Of a DNA stretch of 64,000 nt, positions 1 to 8,204 are shown piece by piece. The notes below the pieces were generated by a model that saw nothing but the letters and a program-made list of their open reading frames with translations, did not search any database and was not told where the DNA came from. Position 1 is the stretch's first letter. Every line of letters begins with the position of its first letter. Position numbers and translations under genes: made by a program. The DNA comes from Clostridiaceae bacterium (GTDB lineage Bacteria > Bacillota > Clostridia > Saccharofermentanales > Saccharofermentanaceae), in the NCBI GenBank assembly GCA_012728275.1, contig JAAYFK010000052.1, forward strand, positions 1 to 64,000, in the 5' to 3' direction.

Positions 1-211
1 ATAGTACTTCATGAGTATTGGATTGTCAAGCACTTTTTTGTCTTTCAGAACCGCTATTTTGTTGCAGTTCTTGTGCTCCCGAAAGCTTGATTAGTATATC
101 TCGCACTCCCTGTTTTTGCAAGTGCTTTTTTGGACTTTTTTTAAACTTTTTTCACGAGGGAAAACTAAGTTAACTCTTAAATGTTAGTTATTATATATAG
201 GCACTATGTTT

Positions 212-281
212 GTCGCAAATTGTTGACTTTAAGTACTTAGTTGTTATAATCACATATGCGACTGAGTCGCAAATGTTTGAC
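212..281 (+). promoter_or_regulatory. Operator-like direct repeat and palindrome flanking the zur promoter
   Basis: The 16-mer GTCGCAAATTGTTGAC at 212-227 recurs at 266-281 with one mismatch, as GTCGCAAATGTTTGAC. The second copy overlaps a perfect 13-base palindrome, GCGACTGAGTCGC, at 258-270. The repeats bracket the promoter: the first includes the -35 hexamer and the second lies in the 5' leader. That the Fur-family protein encoded just downstream binds here is inference. The sequence does not match the Bacillus Zur or PerR boxes as I know them. Confidence 0.5.
223..250 (+). promoter_or_regulatory. Promoter of the zur-znuACB operon
   Basis: TTGACT at 223-228 and TATAAT at 245-250 are separated by 16 bases, a near-consensus sigma-A promoter. 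The start codon of the Fur-family gene lies 58 bases further on. The -35 hexamer is part of a repeated element (see the operator entry), so binding there would block RNA polymerase. Confidence 0.7.
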
Positions 282-307
282 GATAATTTTCGAGAGGAGA
301 ATGCCCT

Positions 308-724
308 ATGAAGGATTATGTTACAAACCAAAGACAGATACTAATTGGGGTATTCCAGCATAATCATGCAAGAAAGCTAAGTGTAGACGATATTTTGGCC
401 CTGCTACCTAAGGACTCGATTAGTCGAAGTGCAGTTTATCGCAATGTTGACAAGATGGTGGCTGACGAGGTTTTGAGCGTATCGACTCTTCCTGGCAGTA
501 GAAAAGCGGTATATCAGCTAATTAAGTGTGACACGCATTGTTCGAGGGTACACCTTCATTGTGACAAGTGTGGAGATATTCTTCATCTAGAAGCTGAGAG
601 CGATGAGGCTAGATTGAGCAGGCTTTTGGAGCATAGCGGGTTTACGCTTGATGAACATACAACAGTAATTAATGGAGTTTGCAAGAACTGCAAAACGAAA
701 GGATGTATTAGTGATAACAGTTAA
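308..724 (+). CDS. zur: Fur-family metalloregulator, probable zinc uptake regulator Zur
   Basis: 138 residues, the usual length of Fur proteins. An N-terminal winged helix (about 1-75) is followed by a dimerisation region with structural zinc ligands: Cys85-x2-Cys88 and Cys125-x2-Cys128, plus His77, His82 and His84. Start ATG follows AGAGGAG. It is the first gene of an operon with znuA, znuC and znuB. That context favours a zinc sensor over PerR or ferric Fur, but the sequence alone cannot prove metal specificity. Zinc-loaded protein would be expected to repress its own operon through the repeated element around the promoter. Confidence 0.82.
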   Translation: MKDYVTNQRQILIGVFQHNHARKLSVDDILALLPKDSISRSAVYRNVDKMVADEVLSVSTLPGSRKAVYQLIKCDTHCSRVHLHCDKCGDILHLEAESDEARLSRLLEHSGFTLDEHTTVINGVCKNCKTKGCISDNS

Positions 725-1721
725 GAGCAAGTTAATTAAGACGTTTTCTGCCATAGTATTAGCGTTAGCTATTGGATTAAGTTTCTGTGGATGTGACAGC
801 CTTTTTTCGAAAAAGGAAGATGATGGCAAGATAAGCATTGTCTGCACGATTTTTCCAGAGTACGATTGGCTCAGAAACATAATTGGCGACGGGCATTCGA
901 ATATAGAATTGACGCTTCTAATAGATGATGGCGCGGATGTACATGGGTTTCAGCCTTCAACAGATGATATTGTTAAAATTTCGACATGCGACATGTTTGT
1001 TTATGTTGGCGGAGAATCGAGCACTTGGGTAGACGATGCTATCGCGAATGTAACAAACAAGGATATGGTTATAGTTGATGTAGTAGACGCTATTGGGCAA
1101 GATGCACTTGAAGAGGAAATTGTTGAGGGGATGCAAGTTGAAGAGCACGGTGACCACGATGAAGAAGGCCACGATGGTGAGACTGAGTTCGATGAGCATG
1201 TCTGGCTTTCTCTTAGTAACGCACAGATTATTTGTGCAACTCTCGTGGATGAGCTTTGTGCGTTGGATCCAGATAACGCGCCTGATTATCGTTTGAACGA
1301 GAGCTTATATGTAGAGGAACTACAGCAAATGGATGCGGCTTTTCGAGAAGTATGCGGCAATAGCGCTAGAAATACGATTGTTGTAGGGGACAGATTCCCT
1401 TTCAGGTATTTGGTGAACGACTATGGAATCGAATACTATGCGGCCTTTGTAGGATGCTCTTCAGACACGCAAGCTTCCTTTGAGACGATTGCATTTCTTG
1501 CATCAAAAGTCGACGAGCTCAATCTTCCTTGGATAATTGAGCTAGAAGGTTCAACCCTTGGTCTTGCGCAAACTATCATAGACAGCAGCGCGTCAGGTGG
1601 GCAGGAAATTATTTACTTGAATTCGATGGAGTTTATTTCTGATGAGGATATTCAAAATGGCGTGACCTACGTCGACATAATGCAAAGCAACTTGGATGCT
1701 CTTCAAATTGCACTCAATTGA
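711..1721 (+). CDS. znuA: Zinc ABC transporter substrate-binding lipoprotein
   Basis: Cluster A-I metal-binding protein. I chose GTG 711, which has AAGGA seven bases upstream and overlaps the end of the regulator gene; an in-frame ATG at 672 has no such site. The product of about 336 residues begins with a hydrophobic signal ending in FCGC, a plausible lipobox, so it should be anchored outside the membrane. A loop rich in His, Asp and Glu lies near residues 145-165, the hallmark of zinc- rather than manganese-binding members. Conserved metal-ligand regions include VHGFQPS and DEHVWLS. It delivers metal to the ZnuC/ZnuB permease encoded next. Confidence 0.85.
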   Translation: MITVKSKLIKTFSAIVLALAIGLSFCGCDSLFSKKEDDGKISIVCTIFPEYDWLRNIIGDGHSNIELTLLIDDGADVHGFQPSTDDIVKISTCDMFVYVGGESSTWVDDAIANVTNKDMVIVDVVDAIGQDALEEEIVEGMQVEEHGDHDEEGHDGETEFDEHVWLSLSNAQIICATLVDELCALDPDNAPDYRLNESLYVEELQQMDAAFREVCGNSARNTIVVGDRFPFRYLVNDYGIEYYAAFVGCSSDTQASFETIAFLASKVDELNLPWIIELEGSTLGLAQTIIDSSASGGQEIIYLNSMEFISDEDIQNGVTYVDIMQSNLDALQIALN

Positions 1722-1734
1722 AAGGAATAACGTT

Positions 1735-2442
1735 GTGGCTTTACTTACATGTAGCAATTTGAACTTGGGATATGATGGGACTATTGTCGCTGAGCAGCTT
1801 GAGTTTGTCGTAAATTCAGGAGATTATCTTTGTATTGTTGGCGAAAACGGTTCTGGAAAGAGCACTTTAATGAAGACGATACTAGGTCTCAAGAATCCAA
1901 TATCTGGTTCGATCCTTTTCGGTGACGATCTAAAACGTAACGAGATTGGTTACTTGCCACAACAAACAGTAGTTCAAAAGGACTTCCCTGCTTCTGTTAA
2001 GGAAATTGTTCTATCTGGATGCCTTAATAGTAGCGGCTTCAACCCTTTCTATACTTCCGCACAAAAGAAAAAGGCGCAGGCTAGCATGGAACGAATGGGA
2101 ATACTTGATCTAGCATCTTCTTGCTATCGCGAACTCTCCGGCGGACAGCAGCAAAGAGTTTTGCTTGCACGCGCGCTTTGCGCAACAAGAAAGATGCTGC
2201 TTCTTGACGAGCCAGTTGCAGGCTTAGACCCCAAGGTTACAGTGGAAATGTACGGCCTAATCAGCAGTCTAAATAAAGACTCCGGAATTACGGTTATTAT
2301 GATTTCGCATGATATCTCGTCAATTCTTCGATATTCTTCTCACATTTTACATGTAGATCGCAGCCAGCTGTTTTTTGGAACTACCACTGACTATCTTCAA
2401 AGCGAAGTTGGAGCTATGTTCAACGGGGGTGTATCACAATGA
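1735..2442 (+). CDS. znuC: Zinc ABC transporter ATP-binding protein
   Basis: Start GTG 1735 is preceded by AAAGGA at eight bases and lies 13 bases after the znuA stop. The product has 235 residues. Walker A is GENGSGKST (about 36-44), the signature is LSGGQQQR near 136, and Walker B is LLLDEP near 157, followed by the H-loop in ISHD. It energises the ZnuB permease. The stop TGA overlaps the znuB ATG as ATGA, so the two are translationally coupled. Confidence 0.88.
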   Translation: MALLTCSNLNLGYDGTIVAEQLEFVVNSGDYLCIVGENGSGKSTLMKTILGLKNPISGSILFGDDLKRNEIGYLPQQTVVQKDFPASVKEIVLSGCLNSSGFNPFYTSAQKKKAQASMERMGILDLASSCYRELSGGQQQRVLLARALCATRKMLLLDEPVAGLDPKVTVEMYGLISSLNKDSGITVIMISHDISSILRYSSHILHVDRSQLFFGTTTDYLQSEVGAMFNGGVSQ

Positions 2443-3284
2443 TAGATAAACTCATAGACTACCTTCAATACCCGTTTGTTATATACGCTTTAATTGTTGG
2501 AATTTTGATCGCATTTTGTTCCTCATTACTTGGAGTAACTCTGGTTCTTAAACGCTTCTCCTTTATTGGCGACGGTCTTTCACACGTAGCTTTTGGCGCA
2601 GTGGCAATAGCCTCTGTTCTTAAAATCACTAACAATACTCTTCTAGTGCTACCAATTACTATTATTTGCGCGATTTTGCTTCTTCGAACAAGCAAAAGCA
2701 CTAAAATCAAGGGCGATGCAGCAATTGCAATGCTTTCCGTTGGTGCACTAGGTCTCGGTTATTTACTAATGAACATATTCTCGACATCATCAAATGTGAC
2801 GGGGGACGTATGCTCGACACTTTTTGGCGCGACGTCAATACTTACATTGAATTCGCTCGATGTATGGATTTGTATAGGATTATCTGTTCTTGTGCTAGTC
2901 GTATTTATCCTTTTCTACAACAAAATCTTTGCTGTAACTTTCGACGAGGATTTCGCTCTAGCCACAGGTACGAATTCAAACATTTATAACTTGATTATCG
3001 CGATTACGATAGCGCTCGTCATAGTGCTAGCTATGAATCTGGTAGGATCACTCTTAATATCTGCACTCGTAATATTCCCCGCGTTGTCTGCTATGCGTGT
3101 ATTCAAGAGCTTTAAGAGTGTAATTATTTGCTCGGCATGTTTCTCCGTATTCTGTGCCGCGTTAGGAATGATTATCTCAATTCTTGAAGGAACTCCAGTT
3201 GGCTCAACAATCGTAGCTATGGATATCCTTGGCTTCATAATCTTCTGGATTATTGGCCTCTCTCGAAAAGGATTAGCCAAGTAA
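2439..3284 (+). CDS. znuB: Zinc ABC transporter permease
   Basis: 281 residues with about eight hydrophobic segments, the ABC-3 family pattern. The GDGLSHVAFG stretch near residue 45 is conserved in zinc and manganese permeases of this family. It overlaps znuC by four bases and ends the regulon; no clear terminator follows. Together with ZnuA and ZnuC it would import zinc when the regulator is metal-free. Confidence 0.87.
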   Translation: MIDKLIDYLQYPFVIYALIVGILIAFCSSLLGVTLVLKRFSFIGDGLSHVAFGAVAIASVLKITNNTLLVLPITIICAILLLRTSKSTKIKGDAAIAMLSVGALGLGYLLMNIFSTSSNVTGDVCSTLFGATSILTLNSLDVWICIGLSVLVLVVFILFYNKIFAVTFDEDFALATGTNSNIYNLIIAITIALVIVLAMNLVGSLLISALVIFPALSAMRVFKSFKSVIICSACFSVFCAALGMIISILEGTPVGSTIVAMDILGFIIFWIIGLSRKGLAK

Positions 3285-3314
3285 TCTCTCTTTATAAGTC
3301 GGTCGCTTGTTTCA

Positions 3315-3647
3315 TTAGGCGAAAAAATTACGCTTGCCCTTACTATCTACAGGATATTCTTTGATAGAAATAATGAAATCAACGTTTACCGCTTCAATTC
3401 GTCCTTTTTCTTCAACCATAATTCCGCCATCGCAAATCTCGGTGATTTTGCCAACAGTAGTATCGTTAAGCGTTGCGATGATTACATCCTTGTCAATAAA
3501 TCTCTTAGCTAATTCAAGCATCTCCCTTGTTCCTCCTCTTTTCTTCCTTGCAATACTTAAAGCTGCGTTTTTCTTTCTTCTGTTGATTGTCAACGAAAGA
3601 ATCACAAACACGCCAATAATAAACAAATAGATAAAGTAAGTATCCAT
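3315..3647 (-). CDS. Small membrane-anchored protein with a YajC-like soluble domain
   Basis: 110 residues. A single N-terminal membrane helix (about 3-20) is followed by a basic stretch (NRRKK) and a small domain at about 45-95. Its pattern (a hydrophobic strand, VGKI, then a conserved Gly-Gly-x-Met-Val) resembles the beta-rich domain of YajC-type proteins. The start has a good site, AGGGGA, seven bases upstream. YajC normally sits near secDF, which is absent here, so the family link is weak. The gene converges with znuB. Confidence 0.5.
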   Translation of the reverse strand: MDTYFIYLFIIGVFVILSLTINRRKKNAALSIARKKRGGTREMLELAKRFIDKDVIIATLNDTTVGKITEICDGGIMVEEKGRIEAVNVDFIISIKEYPVDSKGKRNFFA

Positions 3648-3753
3648 TATTTCCCCTAAAAAAGTAATTTGAATAATTATATCACTTGTGTACGATTATT
3701 CTCCCAAAAATTAGGTTACAATTAAGTATTCTCAAGAGGAGGCGTAAGTCCTT

Positions 3754-5112
3754 ATGACATACACGAGCATCGCTATCACAATTTGTTTAATTCTATCTGT
3801 GATACTTCTAATACTTAGCTATAGAAATTCCAGGAACTTATCTAGCTTGGATTTAACGAAGATCCAATTGGATTGGAAGCCTATTTTCGAGAATTTAGAT
3901 GAGCAATTCAAGCATCAAAATGAGTATGCGCTTCGTGGACGAGAAGCTTCAGACAGACTAACAGCTGAACGTGTTAGTAACATGAATCAAGCAATTACTT
4001 CCATGCTTGAGAAGAGTATTTCAGAGCAAAAGCAAATTCTTGAAGCTAACCAGAAACTTCTTGCATCAGGTCTTGAAGTTAACAGCAAAACGATGGAGAC
4101 TAGATTAGATAATCTTACTAAGATGCTTTACTCCCAATTTGAGACTCAGCGTAAGACTAACTCCGAACAAATTGAGAAAATTCGTGAATCCGTTAACGAG
4201 AAACTTGACAAGACAATTAACGAGCAATTTGAGAAGAGCTTTAAGAATGTAATTAATCAGATGAACTCGTTACAGACTACGATGGGCGAGCTTAAGTCAA
4301 TATCTACTCAGGTAGGTAGTCTTGAGAAGACATTAAATGGCGTTAAGACAAGAGGAATCCTTGGCGAGACTCAACTTCGCTCTATTATCGAGAACGTCCT
4401 TAATCCAAATCAATTTGATATTGAAGTACCTACTATCCCTGGTTCAACTGAGCGAGTTGAGATAGCTATTAAGATTCCAGATAACAGTAGCGATTCGTTC
4501 GTTTACTTGCCAGTTGATTCGAAATGCCACCTCGACAGATTTGAAGCCCTTCAGAATGCCTATGAGTCAGGTGATCAGTCGCTTATTACAAGAGAGCAAA
4601 AAGCATTTGCCGATGCTATTCGTAACGATTGCAAGGATATCAGTAGTAAATACATATCTTCGCCTCATACAACCGACTTTGGTATTCTATTTGTTCCATT
4701 TGAAGGAATGTATTCTGAAGTAATTAAGCTTAATCTTCTGGAGACACTTAACAAAGAGCACATTACTATTGCTGGACCATATACTATGTTAGCAATACTC
4801 GGAACGATTGTTAATTACTACCAAAGTCTAGCGATAGTGAAGCAAACCGATAAAATTGAAGCTACTCTTATGCAAACCAAGAAGGCGTTCACAGCATATG
4901 ACGAGCAACTTATGAAGGTCAAGAAGAACCTTGATTTGGCTTCTAGAAACATAGATGATTTACAAGGAGTTAAGACAAAGAAGATTCTACGCGCTTTGAA
5001 TGATGTCTTGGATTATGATGGTGAAGGTATTCAAGAGGGTTCATCTCAAGTCCTTATTGATGACATAAATAACACCGCCGAAAGCGGTGATATTAGCGAA
5101 GATATTGAATGA
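3754..5112 (+). CDS. rmuC: RmuC-family DNA recombination protein
   Basis: 452 residues. An N-terminal membrane helix (about 5-22) is followed by a long, charged, Gln/Glu/Lys-rich coiled coil (about 60-200) and then the RmuC domain (about 195-410). That domain carries the typical stretches RGILGETQLRSIIENVL and LPVDSKCHLDRF. RmuC proteins have a PD-(D/E)xK nuclease-like fold and limit inverted-repeat recombination in E. coli; the molecular role is not well defined. Ribosome site AGAGGAGG lies upstream. The gene stands alone between minus-strand genes. Confidence 0.85.
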   Translation: MTYTSIAITICLILSVILLILSYRNSRNLSSLDLTKIQLDWKPIFENLDEQFKHQNEYALRGREASDRLTAERVSNMNQAITSMLEKSISEQKQILEANQKLLASGLEVNSKTMETRLDNLTKMLYSQFETQRKTNSEQIEKIRESVNEKLDKTINEQFEKSFKNVINQMNSLQTTMGELKSISTQVGSLEKTLNGVKTRGILGETQLRSIIENVLNPNQFDIEVPTIPGSTERVEIAIKIPDNSSDSFVYLPVDSKCHLDRFEALQNAYESGDQSLITREQKAFADAIRNDCKDISSKYISSPHTTDFGILFVPFEGMYSEVIKLNLLETLNKEHITIAGPYTMLAILGTIVNYYQSLAIVKQTDKIEATLMQTKKAFTAYDEQLMKVKKNLDLASRNIDDLQGVKTKKILRALNDVLDYDGEGIQEGSSQVLIDDINNTAESGDISEDIE

Positions 5113-5170
5113 TCAATTCATTTAAGTGGTTATTCTTTTTAAATTCTATACAGGATATTTGCACTATCCC

Positions 5171-5845
5171 TCAGGATGCTGATACTTCGGAATTAATTCT
5201 ATCCATCATTGTAGATAAGAAAACATTGTTTGCTTCTATTTGAGATTTCATGATATATACCATAGTTCCATTTCTTAATGCATACATCATGTTTAAGCGA
5301 TAAAGCAATATGGAAGAAATGTCAATATGGAAAGTCTCACACATAGCACACCACTTATCAGCCATACATACTATTGCACTTTCAAGATAAGCAGGAGGCA
5401 AAATATTCAACGGAAACATGTGCTTCTTAATAATATCTTGCTCTATTCCATTTAGCTTGAAATCACGATTAGAGTTGGACAATGCACAACCGGCATGAGT
5501 GAAACCATGCCATTCATGTTTCTTACTGTATATATGCCAATCATAAAGAAAATAGTCGTGAAGAAGTCCGCCACGAATTAAACTGCGTCGATCGATTCTT
5601 TTCTTGCTAAACGCAGAAAAGAACATATCAAGTGAGGAAGCAATAATAAGGCTTACTCTAGTGACTGAAACTACATGCTCGTATACTGAAGTTGTCCCAT
5701 GTTGCATGAAAGTCTTCATGCTTTGAGCACCTTCAGACATTAAAATATCTTCAGCAGCATCAAAAATTTCTTGAGACAATAATTCACATGATAAGAATTG
5801 ATCCAAATGATACCTCCGCAATTCAATAATGGCATTATACGACAT
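5171..5845 (-). CDS. HD-domain phosphohydrolase-like protein
   Basis: 224 residues. Metal-ligand candidates of the HD superfamily are visible: His57 in YEHVV, His96-Asp97 in LLHDY, His112 and His117 in EWHGFTHAG, and Asp167 in MADKW. The order H...HD...H...D fits a phosphohydrolase. The substrate cannot be told. The ribosome binding site is poor for this start. It diverges from the MATE gene on its left end, and no operon partner is evident. Confidence 0.65.
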   Translation of the reverse strand: MSYNAIIELRRYHLDQFLSCELLSQEIFDAAEDILMSEGAQSMKTFMQHGTTSVYEHVVSVTRVSLIIASSLDMFFSAFSKKRIDRRSLIRGGLLHDYFLYDWHIYSKKHEWHGFTHAGCALSNSNRDFKLNGIEQDIIKKHMFPLNILPPAYLESAIVCMADKWCAMCETFHIDISSILLYRLNMMYALRNGTMVYIMKSQIEANNVFLSTMMDRINSEVSAS

Positions 5846-6004
5846 TACAAATGAAAATCATACAAAACAATAGTGATCTTTGCAAGGTGTTTTGATAAAT
5901 ACATCAGTCGCTTCTTAAGGCGAAATATTAACACAAAAACAAAGAATTTAATAGATTAACAAGTGTAATGAATGTATAGTTTCTTGAAAGAAAAGAGAAT
6001 TATT

Positions 6005-7465
6005 ATGAGTACAAATTCAAATACAAATTTAAGTTCAAATACGATTAAATTCAATAGCAAACGTATCATCGATATGACTGTTGGTGATCCGATGAAGAAT
6101 ATATTGAAGTTCGCACTTCCTTTATTTTTAAGCAATTTGCTGATGCAATTCTATAACCTAACAGATATAGCCATTGTTGGAAATGCTTTAGGTGATGACG
6201 CTTTATCTGCCGTTGGCGCAGTATCAACTATCTACAGTTTGTTCATTTCACTATGCTTTGGTATGTCGAACGGATTTTCTATTGTAATTGCAAAGCACTT
6301 TGGAGCTTGCGACTATAAGAAGATGCGTAAAGCTGTTGGAAATACTATTCTCATCTTTGTTGTATGGGGCGTCTTGATTAAAGTAGTCAGTCTACTGACT
6401 TTGAAACCTCTTATGCATGCGCTAAATACCCCGCCGGAACTTTTCGACGAAGCTTATGGTTATATTTCTATAATTCTTTCATTCATGATTTTCTCATTTG
6501 CATATAACGTCCAGGCTGGAATTATGAGAGCTCTTGGCAATTCTAAGGATCCGCTTCTGTTTTTGATGGTTTCTACCGTCACGAACGTAGGATTAGATTT
6601 GTTATTTGTGTATGTGTTCAAGTGGGGAATTCGTGGCGCTGCATTAGCAACGGGATTGTCCTTCGTTCTTGCAGCAGTATTCGCTTTCGTTTTCATCGTT
6701 AAGAAAGTCCCAGAATTAAGACTTTCACGAAGTGATTTCAAAGTCGATAAAAACCTAATGATTGATCTTTTTACATCAGGTTTATCTTTTGCCATGATGT
6801 TTACAATCGTAAACCTTGGCACCTTGATTTTGCAAAGCGCTATTAACGGTTTTGGTAAAACCATAATTGCCGCGCATACTACAGCTCGTAAAGTCTCGGA
6901 GCTATGCATGATGCCACTTTCTACTTTAGCTACTACTCTTGCAACCTTCTCGGGGCAGAATCATGGAGCGGGCAAACATCTTAGAGTTTGGAAGGGAATC
7001 AAGAAGTCTCTACTATTATCCTACGGTGTTATCATAATTATGATTTTTATTATTTACTTTTTTGGCAGATCCATTGTTACAGGACTCTCAGGATCTGAAT
7101 CGTCAAAACCAATTAGCACAGCAGTTTTATACTTGAAGTTTGACTTGCCATTCTATTTCGTTTTGGCAATTCTTCTATTTACAAGAAGTTCTCTTCAAGG
7201 TCTTGGCTCGAAAATCGTGCCTCTAGTTGCAAGTATCATGGAATTAGTTCTTAAGATAGCAACTGTCGGTTTTCTTGCTAAGCACTACGGGTATTGGGGA
7301 ATAATTGTGTGCGAGCCGATTAGCTGGATACTTTGTTCTATCTTTAACGTCATAGCATTCTTTATGAATCACAACATTCGTAATGCCATGAGGGAAGCTA
7401 AACTTTCAAAGAAGTCAAAAATAAAACTCTCAAGTGCAGATACAAATGAGAGCCTATCTGATTAG
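6005..7465 (+). CDS. MATE-family efflux transporter 1
   Basis: I chose ATG 6005 because it follows a purine-rich GAAAGAAAAGAG stretch; an upstream in-frame ATG at 5972 has no ribosome site. The product has about 486 residues. After a Ser/Asn-rich N-terminus come about twelve hydrophobic helices in the MATE arrangement, with the DIAIVGNALG stretch near the end of the first helix. MATE proteins export cationic drugs or metabolites using a sodium or proton gradient. The gene ends TAG and overlaps the stop of the convergent glycosyltransferase by a few bases. The substrate is unknown. Confidence 0.85.
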   Translation: MSTNSNTNLSSNTIKFNSKRIIDMTVGDPMKNILKFALPLFLSNLLMQFYNLTDIAIVGNALGDDALSAVGAVSTIYSLFISLCFGMSNGFSIVIAKHFGACDYKKMRKAVGNTILIFVVWGVLIKVVSLLTLKPLMHALNTPPELFDEAYGYISIILSFMIFSFAYNVQAGIMRALGNSKDPLLFLMVSTVTNVGLDLLFVYVFKWGIRGAALATGLSFVLAAVFAFVFIVKKVPELRLSRSDFKVDKNLMIDLFTSGLSFAMMFTIVNLGTLILQSAINGFGKTIIAAHTTARKVSELCMMPLSTLATTLATFSGQNHGAGKHLRVWKGIKKSLLLSYGVIIIMIFIIYFFGRSIVTGLSGSESSKPISTAVLYLKFDLPFYFVLAILLFTRSSLQGLGSKIVPLVASIMELVLKIATVGFLAKHYGYWGIIVCEPISWILCSIFNVIAFFMNHNIRNAMREAKLSKKSKIKLSSADTNESLSD

Positions 7466-8190
7466 TAATTCTTTTTCATCCGAAGATTCCACCACACACC
7501 AACCGTGTCGGAAAACATCTTCCATATGTCCTTCATCTTTATTCGACCAAAGGATTCGCCTCGCCTATATTCTAGAACAATTGGCATCTCGGCAATTACA
7601 CCCTTAGAATGTGAGGCTAGTGCCAATTGCTCAACGTCAAAGGCATATCCTTTAACTCGTTGCTTACTAACGATGTCCTTAATGAGAGCTCCATCGAAGA
7701 GCTTAACACCTGTTTGAGTATCCTTGCATCTCATTCCAAAAAGGACCTTCAGGATAACATAAAAGCTAAAAGAGAATAACTTCCTTATTGGAGGATAATC
7801 AAGCTTAGAATCTTTATGCATCTTCGATCCAATTACTACATTACATGGTTCGGTCTCACTCTTGATTCTCTTTAGGAAAGCGTCAAAATGCTTAGCCGAC
7901 AAATCCAAGTCAGCATCTAAGAATCCAATGTACTTTCCACTAGAAGCAAGAACTCCTGCTTTAACAGCTTGGCCCTTACCACGATTATCTTCGTAGCTTA
8001 CAGGATGAATGTGCGGATGAGCTTGAGCCGCTCTATTAATCTCAGAAGCAGTATTATCTTTGCTTCCATCATTCACAGGGACTAACTCGTAGTCAGTACA
8101 AAAAGCTTCGATATCGCTTGCCATTTCCATCAAATTATCATAAATATGCTCTCCCTCATTGTATGAAGGGATTACAATGCTTAGTTCCAT
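7462..8190 (-). CDS. Family 2 glycosyltransferase, dolichyl-phosphate hexose synthase-like
   Basis: Start ATG 8190 was chosen because the GT-A fold begins immediately (ELSIVIPSYNEG) and GAGAG lies upstream. The frame continues to 8229 but adds only non-conserved residues. The product has 242 residues. NDGSKDNT near residue 40 and the DADLD metal site at 92-96 are typical of GT2, and the TQTGVKLFDG stretch is typical of polyprenyl-phosphate mannosyl/glucosyl transferases. No C-terminal membrane helices are seen. It probably loads a sugar on a lipid carrier, which fits a GtrA-type flippase elsewhere in the window. The donor sugar is unknown. Confidence 0.78.
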   Translation of the reverse strand: MELSIVIPSYNEGEHIYDNLMEMASDIEAFCTDYELVPVNDGSKDNTASEINRAAQAHPHIHPVSYEDNRGKGQAVKAGVLASSGKYIGFLDADLDLSAKHFDAFLKRIKSETEPCNVVIGSKMHKDSKLDYPPIRKLFSFSFYVILKVLFGMRCKDTQTGVKLFDGALIKDIVSKQRVKGYAFDVEQLALASHSKGVIAEMPIVLEYRRGESFGRIKMKDIWKMFSDTVGVWWNLRMKKNY

Positions 8191-8204
8191 GAATGCCAAC
8201 TCTC

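Larger units (their letters stand above)
1..307. other. Intergenic region upstream of the zinc regulon
   Basis: No gene is visible here. The first 130 bases contain T-rich runs. A short inverted repeat (GCACT at 103-107, AGTGC at 121-125) is followed by six T, a possible weak terminator for a transcript entering from the left. A second pairing is possible between AGCAC near 30 and GTGCT near 73. The right half carries the promoter and operator-like repeats of the zinc regulon, listed separately. Confidence 0.4.

Noticed and set aside
5972..6004. Upstream ATG for MATE 1
   Set aside because: No ribosome site precedes it; ATG 6005 is better placed.
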